Source of the DNA: an uncultured Oscillospiraceae bacterium
GTDB lineage: Bacteria; Bacillota; Clostridia; Oscillospirales; Acutalibacteraceae
DNA: 8,014 bases
Assembly (NCBI GenBank): GCA_900549675.1
Contig: URPG01000083.1
Span: 1-8,014, forward strand
Reading direction: 5' to 3'
Both the position numbers and the translations under genes were made by a program. Below the pieces are notes generated by a model. The model saw only the letters and a list, made by a program, of their open reading frames with translations. It was not told where the DNA came from and made no database searches. This document shows positions 1-5,807 of this stretch, one piece after another; position 1 is the first letter of the stretch, and the number at the start of each line of letters is the position of its first letter.

Positions 1-71
1 CCTTTTCTGAGAATTTCTCCTGCTTGTGCAAGTTCTTCTTGATATTCTTCCTTTAAAATAATGGTTTTCAT
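1..71 (-). CDS. Threonylcarbamoyl-AMP synthase (Sua5/YwlC/YrdC family), N-terminal fragment
   Basis: Only the first 23 codons are in the window; the gene continues past the left edge. The peptide reads MKTIILKEEYQEEL then AQAGEILRK, followed by the start of a glycine codon. Sua5/YwlC proteins typically open with a short strand, a helix of this kind ending in an ILRKGG-like turn, and then the substrate-binding core, which is not visible here. The family makes threonylcarbamoyl-AMP from threonine, bicarbonate and ATP for the t6A modification at position 37 of ANN-decoding tRNAs, in the cytoplasm. The ATG has an AGGA ribosome binding site about 6 nt upstream. Lying directly downstream of prfA supports the call, since prfA and ywlC lie close together in many Firmicutes. 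Identity rests on 23 residues plus context, so it is probable rather than certain. Confidence 0.72.
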   Translation of the reverse strand, partial: MKTIILKEEYQEELAQAGEILRK

Positions 72-94
72 ATTGATCCTGATTTCATTGATAA

Positions 95-123
95 AATATA
101 AAAGCAAAGATGCTGTTTGTCAT
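95..123 (-). promoter_or_regulatory. Sigma-A-like promoter for the Sua5-family gene
   Basis: On the minus strand the -35 box is ATGACA (118-123, 5 of 6 consensus), followed by a 17-bp spacer and the -10 box TATATT (95-100, 5 of 6). A start site about 7 nt further on would leave an untranslated leader of roughly 15-20 nt containing the AGGA ribosome binding site. The gene may therefore be transcribed independently of prfA, although no terminator separates the two. Confidence 0.6.
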
Positions 124-174
124 TATCTGTTTTGTGAACTTTTTGTGTTTTAATGAGGACTAAATAACCGCAGT

Positions 175-1242
175 TCATTCTTGTGAGGACAACTGCTCCG
201 CACGATAAGCGGCAATCAGGGGGTCAATGATTTCATCCAATTCACCTGCCAGAATATTGTCCAAATGATAAAGGGTAAGACCGATTCGGTGGTCGGTTAC
301 ACGATTTTGAGGATAATTATAGGTACGGATTCTCTCGGAGCGGTCACCGGTGCCTACCTGACTTTTACGTTCTTGTGCCACCTCAGCATGTGCTTTTTGA
401 ATTTCCTGATCCAACAGACGGGAACGCAGAACTTTCATCGCCTTATCTTTGTTTTTTAACTGACTGCGTTCATCTTGACATTCTACCACCATACCTGTGG
501 GAAGGTGAGTGATACGAATAGCGGAGGAGGTTTTGTTGACGTGCTGGCCGCCTGCACCGCTGGAACGGAATGTATCAATCTGCAAATCTTTAGGGTTGAT
601 TTCAATGTCGACATCTTCGGCTTCGGGAAGAACAGCAACAGTAGCGGTGGAGGTGTGAACGCGTCCCTGTGTTTCCGTTTCGGGAACCCGCTGTACACGA
701 TGCACGCCGCTTTCAAATTTTAGTTTTGAATACGCACCGGTACCTTCAATCATAAAACTGATTTCTTTAAAGCCGCCGATTTCGGTTTCATTGAGATGAG
801 CAACCTCTACATTCCAACCGTTTTTTTCGGCATACATGGTGTACATTTTGAAGAGAACAGCGGAGAAGAGTGCCGCCTCGTCGCCGCCGGCACCGCCCCT
901 GATTTCAACGATAACGTTCTTGTCGTCGTTGGGGTCTTTGGGCAACAGCAGAATTTTAAGGGTTTCTTCGGTTTCTTTTAGGGCAGTGTTGGCTTCTTTG
1001 AGTTCCAGTTGTGCCATTTCTTTCAGTTCACGGTCAGAGGTGTCCTCGATGATTTCTTTGCAGTCCCGAATGGTTTCTAATAGTTTTTTATATTTTCTAT
1101 AATTTTCCACAATGGGGGTGATGTCCTTGTGCTCTTTCATGAGCTTGGCATAGAGCTCACGGTCTGTTGCCACCGTGGGGTCATAAAGCTTTAAATTTAA
1201 TTCTTCGTATCGATTTTCAAACGCTTGTAAATTTTCAAACAT
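175..1242 (-). CDS. prfA: Peptide chain release factor 1 (RF1)
   Basis: This is a full-length class I release factor of 355 residues, the usual RF1 size. RF1 recognises UAA and UAG in the ribosomal A site and triggers hydrolysis of peptidyl-tRNA. Visible features in order: an N-terminal helical domain (about 1-105), the conserved IVEIRGGAGGDEA segment near 111-123, the codon-recognition tripeptide PET at 187-189 (the RF1-type PxT motif; RF2 has SPF), and the catalytic GGQ at 231-233 within SSGAGGQHVNKTSSA. The C-terminal RTYNYPQNRVTDHRIG segment is also intact. Gln233 is the residue normally methylated by PrmC. The ATG start has a modest AGG ribosome binding site about 10 nt upstream. The gene lies 71 bp downstream of the DUF951 gene and 103 bp upstream of the Sua5-family gene on the same strand. 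No prmC lies between prfA and either neighbour. Confidence 0.98.
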   Translation of the reverse strand: MFENLQAFENRYEELNLKLYDPTVATDRELYAKLMKEHKDITPIVENYRKYKKLLETIRDCKEIIEDTSDRELKEMAQLELKEANTALKETEETLKILLLPKDPNDDKNVIVEIRGGAGGDEAALFSAVLFKMYTMYAEKNGWNVEVAHLNETEIGGFKEISFMIEGTGAYSKLKFESGVHRVQRVPETETQGRVHTSTATVAVLPEAEDVDIEINPKDLQIDTFRSSGAGGQHVNKTSSAIRITHLPTGMVVECQDERSQLKNKDKAMKVLRSRLLDQEIQKAHAEVAQERKSQVGTGDRSERIRTYNYPQNRVTDHRIGLTLYHLDNILAGELDEIIDPLIAAYRAEQLSSQE

Positions 1243-1313
1243 ATTTTATACCTGCCTGTTTCAAGTTTTTTATTTAGTATTTTTAAATGAATTTATAAAT
1301 AAAAACAGAACAG

Positions 1314-1511
1314 CTAGGTTTCTTCCTCGGTATTTTGATGAATAATTTTTTTTATATTTTTTTCGCATTTCAGGCGGGGGAGCATAATTTCACGTCCGCA
1401 GTTTGTACAGCGGATTTTAAAGTCCATGCCCACTCGCAGGGTTAAGAAATCATAACAACCGCAGGGGTGCGGTTTTTTCATTTTTAAAATATCGCCGATA
1501 CGCACATCCAT
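1314..1511 (-). CDS. DUF951 family small zinc-ribbon protein
   Basis: This is a 65-residue protein with the DUF951 signature: MDVRIGDILKMKKPHPCG at the start, then LRVGMDFKIRCTNCGREIMLPR. Cys17 and Cys19 in HPCGC and Cys35 and Cys38 in CTNCG suggest a zinc site or rubredoxin-like knuckle, although Cys17/Cys19 spacing is tight and only Cys17 is in the usual family position. The family is widespread in Firmicutes and has no established function that I know of; nucleic-acid binding is only a guess. I chose ATG 1511 over an in-frame GTG at 1523. The AAAGGAG site abuts that GTG with no spacing but lies 11 nt from the ATG, and MDVRIGD is the usual family start. The upstream gene's stop codon lies 8 nt before the ATG, so the two are probably co-transcribed. 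Confidence 0.93.
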   Translation of the reverse strand: MDVRIGDILKMKKPHPCGCYDFLTLRVGMDFKIRCTNCGREIMLPRLKCEKNIKKIIHQNTEEET

Positions 1512-1519
1512 TCGTGAAT

Positions 1520-1963
1520 TCACTCCTTTCTCAGTTCTTCTGTTTGAGAAACAAAATCATTATAGCGGGCAAGATTTTTCTCATAAATATCGTTTGCTTC
1601 CTCAGCATCATAGGCAATCAGCCGTACGTGAGTTACCGAAGGATATTGTGCAGGATATGATTCTAAAACAATATTTTCAGTTTGCTTAAATTCTATCATT
1701 TGACCAGACTTAATTTCTTCTGTCCAAGGGTGGTTGTCAGTATCCGTTACGGCAATGTTTTCATCTATCCGGAAAGTACCCAGTTGCCATGTGTTTTGTG
1801 CGTCACTTTGCACCGCCACCAGAAAATGTCCGTTATCCGATTGAAGTACACAGGCTGTTTGCCAAGGGACAGCTGATACTTTAAATCGGACATATAAAAT
1901 GCCGGCCAAAAGAAGAATGCAAACAGAAACGACGGAAATCACAAATTTCTTTTTTAATTTCAA
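1520..1963 (-). CDS. Small membrane-anchored protein of unknown function
   Basis: This is a 147-residue protein that I do not recognise by name. Basic residues (MKLKKK) precede one hydrophobic segment (about 7-25), so it is probably an N-terminally anchored protein with an extracellular domain of about 120 residues. No lipobox is seen: Cys15 sits in VSVC, which does not fit. The outer domain alternates strand-like segments (about 36-67 and 88-116, including GQMIEFKQTENIVLESYP) and ends in a charged helix (about 119-147). That pattern faintly recalls small beta-barrel (OB-like, DUF3221-type) secreted domains of Firmicutes, which is a guess from pattern only. The TTG start at 1961-1963 is supported by a very strong AAAGGAGGT site 7 nt upstream. 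It is the first gene of the leftward unit, with a promoter at 2003-2031. Confidence 0.82.
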   Translation of the reverse strand: MKLKKKFVISVVSVCILLLAGILYVRFKVSAVPWQTACVLQSDNGHFLVAVQSDAQNTWQLGTFRIDENIAVTDTDNHPWTEEIKSGQMIEFKQTENIVLESYPAQYPSVTHVRLIAYDAEEANDIYEKNLARYNDFVSQTEELRKE

Positions 1964-2002
1964 CTTATTTACCTCCTTTGGTTTATAAGGGGATATTGTT
2001 TT

Positions 2003-2031
2003 ATTATACTACAAGACAGTGTATTTAGCAA
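2003..2031 (-). promoter_or_regulatory. Sigma-A-like promoter of the leftward housekeeping operon
   Basis: On the minus strand the -35 box is TTGCTA (2026-2031, 4 of 6 consensus), followed by an exact 17-bp spacer and a perfect -10 box TATAAT (2003-2008). The predicted start site is near 1996, leaving a leader of about 30 nt that carries the AAAGGAGGT ribosome binding site of the membrane-protein gene. The promoter probably drives that gene and the DUF951 gene, and may read on into prfA, since no terminator was found between them. Confidence 0.75.
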
Positions 2032-2046
2032 AATGAAATTCATTTT
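2030..2046. promoter_or_regulatory. 17-bp perfect palindrome, possible operator
   Basis: AAAATGAA, one central A, then TTCATTTT form a perfect inverted repeat with 8-bp arms. The one-base centre makes a hairpin unlikely, so if it is functional it would be a binding site for a dimeric regulator. It overlaps the last base pairs of the leftward -35 box and lies upstream of the rightward phage-like genes. Such AT-rich palindromes can arise by chance. Confidence 0.3.
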
Positions 2047-2098
2047 TTTGATTTTAAATAAAAAAGCAGAATTAAGGGAACAATTCTTCCTTTTTTAC

Positions 2099-2135
2099 AA
2101 AAAGTTGTCTTTTACAGGGCAACTTTTTTGTTTTT
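2099..2135 (+). terminator. Strong intrinsic terminator/attenuator just before the phage-like genes
   Basis: The arms AAAAAGTTGTC (2099-2109) and GGCAACTTTTT (2118-2128) form an 11-bp stem with one T·G wobble and an 8-nt loop, followed by a broken T-run (2124-2135). It is oriented to stop rightward transcription. No rightward gene lies in the preceding 2 kb of the window, so it could attenuate a promoter located at about 2010-2095, or insulate the module from read-through. In the leftward direction the hairpin is followed by a shorter T-run, so weak bidirectional action is possible. Confidence 0.72.
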
Positions 2136-2175
2136 GACAGGGGGTAGTGTAAGACATGACAGAAAGGGTGATGAA

Positions 2176-2472
2176 TTGGAAGAAATAAAAAAACGTATAA
2201 TGGCCGGTTATGAACAGCTTGCCTTTGGTGATGTGAGCGACCCCGTACGGCTGCTGTTCCAAGAAAAAGTAACTTTAGCGGCTTTGCGGAAGATGAATCT
2301 TTTTAACATTGCACAAATTAAAAAGAAAGACAGTGAGGTGGATATTAAATTTTTTGACCGCATGAAGGCTTTGCAGTGCTTGCAGGAAATGGAACATGAC
2401 AAACCGAAAGCCACCGAGTTCTTACAGGCAATTCGACAGGCAGCTGACGCAATGAGGGATGATGACGAGTGA
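2176..2472 (+). CDS. Terminase small subunit-like protein lacking the DNA-binding domain
   Basis: This is a 98-residue, charged, mostly helical protein. The segment GYEQLAFGDVSDPVRLLF (11-28), then NLFNIAQIKKK and IKFFDRMKALQCL, resembles the C-terminal region of small terminases found beside PBSX-type large terminases in Clostridia; this is from memory of the family. Small terminases usually carry an N-terminal helix-turn-helix that binds the packaging site, and none is present here. Even extending the frame to its upstream stop at 2059-2061 adds no such fold. I chose TTG 2176 because AAAGGG (2163-2168) lies 7 nt before it. A farther TTG at 2128 sits inside the terminator T-run and has no ribosome binding site. 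Its stop overlaps the large terminase start (GTGA), so the two are translationally coupled. The role would be to regulate the large terminase or bridge it to DNA. Confidence 0.75.
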   Translation: MEEIKKRIMAGYEQLAFGDVSDPVRLLFQEKVTLAALRKMNLFNIAQIKKKDSEVDIKFFDRMKALQCLQEMEHDKPKATEFLQAIRQAADAMRDDDE

Positions 2473-3719
2473 AAATGGTTCCATTTTCGAGGAAACAAAT
2501 GCGGGTACTGTCATGGTGGTGCGAAACCAGTAAAGACAAGGATCATTTAGCTGTTATTTGTGATGGTGCCGTTCGGAGCGGCAAGACGGTTTGTATGGGT
2601 ATTTCTTTTATGCTGTGGGCTTTTAGTCAGTTTGAGGGACGCGCTTTTGGCATTTGTGGAAAAACCATCCGTGGAATTCGCCGCAATTTAATCGCAGACT
2701 TAATTCCTTTGCTCAAAGAAATTGGGTTTGAGGTAACAGAAAAACTTAGTGAAAATCATTTGACCCTTTCACTTTATGGACGCACCAATCGGTTTTATCT
2801 GTTTGGTGGACGCGACGAGGCCTCTGCCGCCTTGATACAAGGTGTGACCTTAGCCGGTGTTTTATTGGATGAGGTGGCTTTAATGCCCCGCTCTTTTGTG
2901 GAACAGGCAATGGCAAGATGTTCGGTTAGCGGCTCGAAATTATGGTTCAATTGTAATCCTGAAAATCCGCAACATTGGTTTTATCAGGAATGGATTATCA
3001 AAGCAAAGGAAAAAAAGGTTTTGTATCTGCACTTTACCATGGAGGACAATCCTTCTCTTACAGAAGAAACTAAACAGCGATACCGCCATTTGTTTGCGGG
3101 AACCTTCTACGAACGCTTTATCGAAGGAAAATGGGTGGCGGCAGAGGGGCTAATTTATCCGTTTGCAGCAGAACTGCTTTGTCATGTTCCCGATGTACTG
3201 TTCGAGGACTATGTTGTTTCTTGTGATTACGGCACTATCAATCCATCTTCTTTTGGCCTTTGGGGAAAACATGGAAAAACATGGTATCGAATAGACGAAT
3301 ATTATTTTGCCTCAAGGGAAACAGGTTGTCAAAAGACAGACGAAGAGCATTACGTTGGATTAGAAAAATTATGCGGTGAAAAAAACGTGCGTGTGGTGGT
3401 GGTAGACCCCAGTGCCGCCAGCTTTATACAGACAATTCAGCGTCATGGAAGATTCAAGGTAGTAGCGGCAGAAAATGCCGTGACAGACGGCATCCGCATG
3501 ACAGGCAATGCCTTAAAGACAGGCAGAATCAAAATTTGCCGCAACTGCATTCATGCCGTAAAAGAGTTTGGCTTATACCGCTGGCAAAATGACAGCACAA
3601 AGGACTTGCCGGTAAAAGAAAATGACCACGCTATGGATGATATCCGTTATTTTGTCAGCACCATCCTCATGAGGGAGTCAGAATCAAATGTGGTGGCTTT
3701 TGCCGTCAGTCGGAGATGA
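2469..3719 (+). CDS. Phage terminase large subunit, PBSX family
   Basis: This is a 416-residue DNA-packaging motor: an ATPase that pumps DNA into the prohead plus a nuclease that cuts it. The N-terminal FSRKQMRVLSWW adenine-binding-type segment is followed by Walker A GAVRSGKT (33-40), the GKTIRGIRRN segment (64-73), the family signature LIQGVTLAG (122-130), Walker B VLLDE (131-135), and the coupling motif WFNCNP (159-164). The RNase H-like nuclease domain shows Asp253 (SCDYGT), Asp313 (VVDPSA) and the NDHAMDD cluster (385-391), so all catalytic acids appear present. Length and motif order fit XtmB-type terminases of PBSX and related phages, which usually package by headful. The GTG start at 2469 is favoured because GAGGG (2454-2458) lies 10 nt upstream and the start overlaps the previous stop; ATG 2475 is an alternative. 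Its stop overlaps the portal ATG. Confidence 0.96.
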   Translation: MKMVPFSRKQMRVLSWWCETSKDKDHLAVICDGAVRSGKTVCMGISFMLWAFSQFEGRAFGICGKTIRGIRRNLIADLIPLLKEIGFEVTEKLSENHLTLSLYGRTNRFYLFGGRDEASAALIQGVTLAGVLLDEVALMPRSFVEQAMARCSVSGSKLWFNCNPENPQHWFYQEWIIKAKEKKVLYLHFTMEDNPSLTEETKQRYRHLFAGTFYERFIEGKWVAAEGLIYPFAAELLCHVPDVLFEDYVVSCDYGTINPSSFGLWGKHGKTWYRIDEYYFASRETGCQKTDEEHYVGLEKLCGEKNVRVVVVDPSAASFIQTIQRHGRFKVVAAENAVTDGIRMTGNALKTGRIKICRNCIHAVKEFGLYRWQNDSTKDLPVKENDHAMDDIRYFVSTILMRESESNVVAFAVSRR

Positions 3720-4849
3720 AAGAGGTGAGAAAAATCAAGTTATTTCAATCCAAAAAGAAAGATAAGTATGCCGCCTTAAGTGTGCAGACAAGAAACAAGC
3801 AGGACAATGTTTTGTCAATAAGCGGCGGCGAAAGAGCGCTGTATCGTGCTTTGCGTGAGAATGTTCCGATTATCGATGCTTGTATTGATAAATTGAGAAG
3901 ATTAATCGGAGAATTTTCTGTCAGTTGTAAAAACCCAACAGCAGAAAAAGAGTTGCGTTCCTTTTTACAAACAGTGCCGGTAAATGTAAATGGTACGGGA
4001 ATTGACCGCTTCATCGGCAGTTATTTTGAGGAACTGCTCACGTACGGCAATGCAGTGGGAGAAATGGTTTTGGCAGGGGGTGAAATTTGTGCGCTCTACA
4101 ATGCTTCTTTAGAAGATATTTGCATAGAAGAAAGCGGCAATTTGCAGACTGCCATTTACCGCTTAGAAAAAGGCAAGAAAATTCCCTGCCGTTATCCACA
4201 GCTGCTGCTGACCTCGGCATTGAACCCACGGGCAGGAGAGATAGAGGGTACTTCCATTTTAAAAGGACTTCCGTTTGTCAGCAGTATTCTACTCAAAATC
4301 TATCGCACGGTTGGAACCAACTGGGAACGCATGGGGAATGTCAGATTTGCGGTGACAACACCGGCAGATTCACAATCCGGTATTTATGCGCAGGAGCGTG
4401 CCAAACAAATGGCGGAAGAATGGAAACGTGCTATGCGCAGTCATGAAGTCAGTGATTTTGTGGCAGTGGGCGATATTTCCATTCAGGCAATTGGAGCGGA
4501 CAATCAAATTTTGAACAGTGAAGTGCCGGTACGGCAGATGTTAGAGCAAATCGTAGCCAAAATGGGAGTGCCTCCCTTTTTATTGGGGCTCTCGTGGTCT
4601 TCAACGGAGAGAATGTCGAGCCAGCAGGCGGATATTTTAACCAGTGAGTTAGATTCTTATCGAAGTATTTTAACGCCTGTTATTGCCAAAATATGCCGTA
4701 CTTGGCTGATGCTCGGCGGCTATGAGAGCGAATGTGAAATTGAGTGGAGTGAAATCACCATGCAGGACGAAGTCGACCATGCCAACGCCAGATATCTCAA
4801 TACAAAAAGCGAGGCACTCCAAAGAGAATGGGAGAGAAAAACAGAATGA
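3716..4849 (+). CDS. Phage portal protein
   Basis: This is a 377-residue protein, short for a portal but within range for compact siphophages. The portal forms a dodecameric ring at one capsid vertex, through which the terminase pumps DNA. Recognisable pieces are ENVPIIDACIDKLRRLIG (48-65), LLTYGNAVGEMVLAGG (107-122, the usual clip/wing lead-in), NPRAGEIEGTSILKGLPF (170-187), and MGVPPFLLGLSWSSTERMSSQ (283-303), where portals carry a lgvPp.llG motif near the stem and crown. The ATG overlaps the terminase stop (ATGA) and its own stop overlaps the protease start (ATGA), so expression is coupled to both. The ribosome binding site is weak (CGGAG), as expected for a coupled start. No Mu gpF/SPP1 gp7-like minor head gene follows, which is a departure from many PBSX-type clusters. 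Confidence 0.9.
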   Translation: MKEVRKIKLFQSKKKDKYAALSVQTRNKQDNVLSISGGERALYRALRENVPIIDACIDKLRRLIGEFSVSCKNPTAEKELRSFLQTVPVNVNGTGIDRFIGSYFEELLTYGNAVGEMVLAGGEICALYNASLEDICIEESGNLQTAIYRLEKGKKIPCRYPQLLLTSALNPRAGEIEGTSILKGLPFVSSILLKIYRTVGTNWERMGNVRFAVTTPADSQSGIYAQERAKQMAEEWKRAMRSHEVSDFVAVGDISIQAIGADNQILNSEVPVRQMLEQIVAKMGVPPFLLGLSWSSTERMSSQQADILTSELDSYRSILTPVIAKICRTWLMLGGYESECEIEWSEITMQDEVDHANARYLNTKSEALQREWERKTE

Positions 4850-5793
4850 GCGGGTATATTTTAGAAAAATCAAAGATAGAAAACGGCGATATGGAGAAAA
4901 TCAATCAATTCACCAGACGTAAATTTGCGGAATCAGAAATTTATACTTTTTCTCTGGTACTTTGTGACAATGAAATCGACAGAGATTATGACCGTTTTTC
5001 TCTAAGGGCACTCCGCCAATTACAAACTCTTTTTGTGGGCAAGACCTGTATTTTTGACCATGAACGAAAAAGTGCCAATCAGACGGCACGAATTTTTGAT
5101 ACAAAAATTCAGACACAAGAAAGACAAATGCCTTGGGGAGAACGTTATACACAATTGATTGCCAAAGCCTATCTGCCGATGACAGATAAAACGCAGGATT
5201 TAATCACTGCAATTGAAAGCGGTATTTTGAAAGAAGTCAGTGTCAGTTGTGCTGTATCAGAGAGCCGCTGTAATCTCTGCGGAAAAAGCAGTTGTATGCA
5301 CCAAAAAGGAAAAAAGTATAAGGGTGAAATTTGCCATCAGATTTTTGAAGGAATCAGCGATGCTTATGAGTGTTCTTTTGTGGCGGTTCCGGCACAGCGT
5401 GCAGCGGGGGTTGTCAAATATTTTGCAGGACAGGAGGTGAAACAAGTGAAGGATATCTTAAAAAATATTTATGAACGAGAAGGAATGAGCATGGATGCAG
5501 AGCAGGTGAATCAGTTGGCAGAGTATTTAAAAAAATTAGAAGAAAAAGCCGAGTGGGGCGAGAAATATCATGAGGATTTAAGCCGAAAAGTGATTAAATA
5601 TAGCACACTGGCACAGCCTGATATGCCGAGAACGGTTATGGAATCAACAGTTGAAAAACTTTCCTTGTCGGAGCTGAAAACCATGGCGGATGTCTATCAA
5701 AAAATGGCAGAAAAAAGCTTGCCGATTCGCCCGCAGTTATGGAAAGCACCAACGGTAAGTGATACGCAAAAAGATAATGAATTTAAAATATAA
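4846..5793 (+). CDS. Prohead maturation protease with C-terminal scaffold-like domain
   Basis: This is a 315-residue protein. The N-terminal part (about 30-193) looks like an HK97-type prohead protease: IDRDYDRFSLRAL (44-56) and KTCIFDHERK (66-75) with likely catalytic His72, then ESGILKEVSVSCAV (124-137) with likely catalytic Ser134, then DAYECSFVAVPAQRAAGV (172-189), matching the EvSfV..PA strand of the family. A CX2CX4CXH cluster (Cys142, Cys145, Cys150, His152) lies between them, possibly a small zinc site. The C-terminal 115 residues are charged and helical, with coiled-coil-like VNQLAEYLKKLEEKAEWGEK, and probably act as a scaffold. Before DNA enters, such proteases cut the scaffold and capsid N-termini. 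ATG 4846 is chosen because GGGAGAG lies about 9 nt upstream and the ATGA overlaps the portal stop; ATG 4828 is less likely. Confidence 0.83.
   Translation: MSGYILEKSKIENGDMEKINQFTRRKFAESEIYTFSLVLCDNEIDRDYDRFSLRALRQLQTLFVGKTCIFDHERKSANQTARIFDTKIQTQERQMPWGERYTQLIAKAYLPMTDKTQDLITAIESGILKEVSVSCAVSESRCNLCGKSSCMHQKGKKYKGEICHQIFEGISDAYECSFVAVPAQRAAGVVKYFAGQEVKQVKDILKNIYEREGMSMDAEQVNQLAEYLKKLEEKAEWGEKYHEDLSRKVIKYSTLAQPDMPRTVMESTVEKLSLSELKTMADVYQKMAEKSLPIRPQLWKAPTVSDTQKDNEFKI
5446..5793 (+). CDS. Possible internally initiated scaffold protein, in frame within the protease gene
   Basis: Inside the protease gene a consensus ribosome binding site, AGGAGG (5432-5437), lies 8 nt before GTG 5446, which is in frame (codon 201). 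This would yield a separate 115-residue protein containing only the helical C-terminal region (VKDILKNIYERE onward). In several phages, such as lambda with gpC and Nu3, the scaffold is made exactly this way, from an internal start within the protease gene. The SD also encodes Gln-Glu-Val in the protease, so it could be coincidental, but the match and spacing are better than those of most real starts in this cluster. Confidence 0.55.
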   Translation: MKDILKNIYEREGMSMDAEQVNQLAEYLKKLEEKAEWGEKYHEDLSRKVIKYSTLAQPDMPRTVMESTVEKLSLSELKTMADVYQKMAEKSLPIRPQLWKAPTVSDTQKDNEFKI

Positions 5794-5807
5794 AAAGGAG
5801 AACGAAT

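Noticed and set aside
836..1102. Rightward open frames across the prfA gene (also near 265-459, 475-723 and 796-981)
   Set aside because: They are antisense to a full-length, highly conserved prfA and have no ribosome binding sites or recognisable motifs.
1512..1523. GTG 1523 as the DUF951 start, overlapping the previous stop (GTGA)
   Set aside because: The AAAGGAG site abuts this GTG with zero spacing, and the DUF951 family starts at MDVRIGD, i.e. ATG 1511.
2134..2162. Perfect TTGACA (2134-2139) as a -35 box for the phage-like operon
   Set aside because: At 16-18 bp spacing the following hexamers (for example TGACAG) do not resemble a -10 box, so a sigma-A promoter is not supported; an activator-dependent promoter cannot be excluded.
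2128..2175. TTG at 2128 as the start of the small terminase-like gene
   Set aside because: It lies inside the terminator T-run and has no ribosome binding site, whereas TTG 2176 has AAAGGG 7 nt upstream.
1964..2175. tRNA gene, attachment site or integrase at the left border of the phage-like module
   Set aside because: No cloverleaf, no recognisable att core and no recombinase frame is visible; a direct repeat could only be tested with the right end, which is outside the window.
2208..2539. Leftward open frames opposite the terminase genes
   Set aside because: They are shadows of the strongly supported rightward terminase genes, with no start signals or family resemblance.
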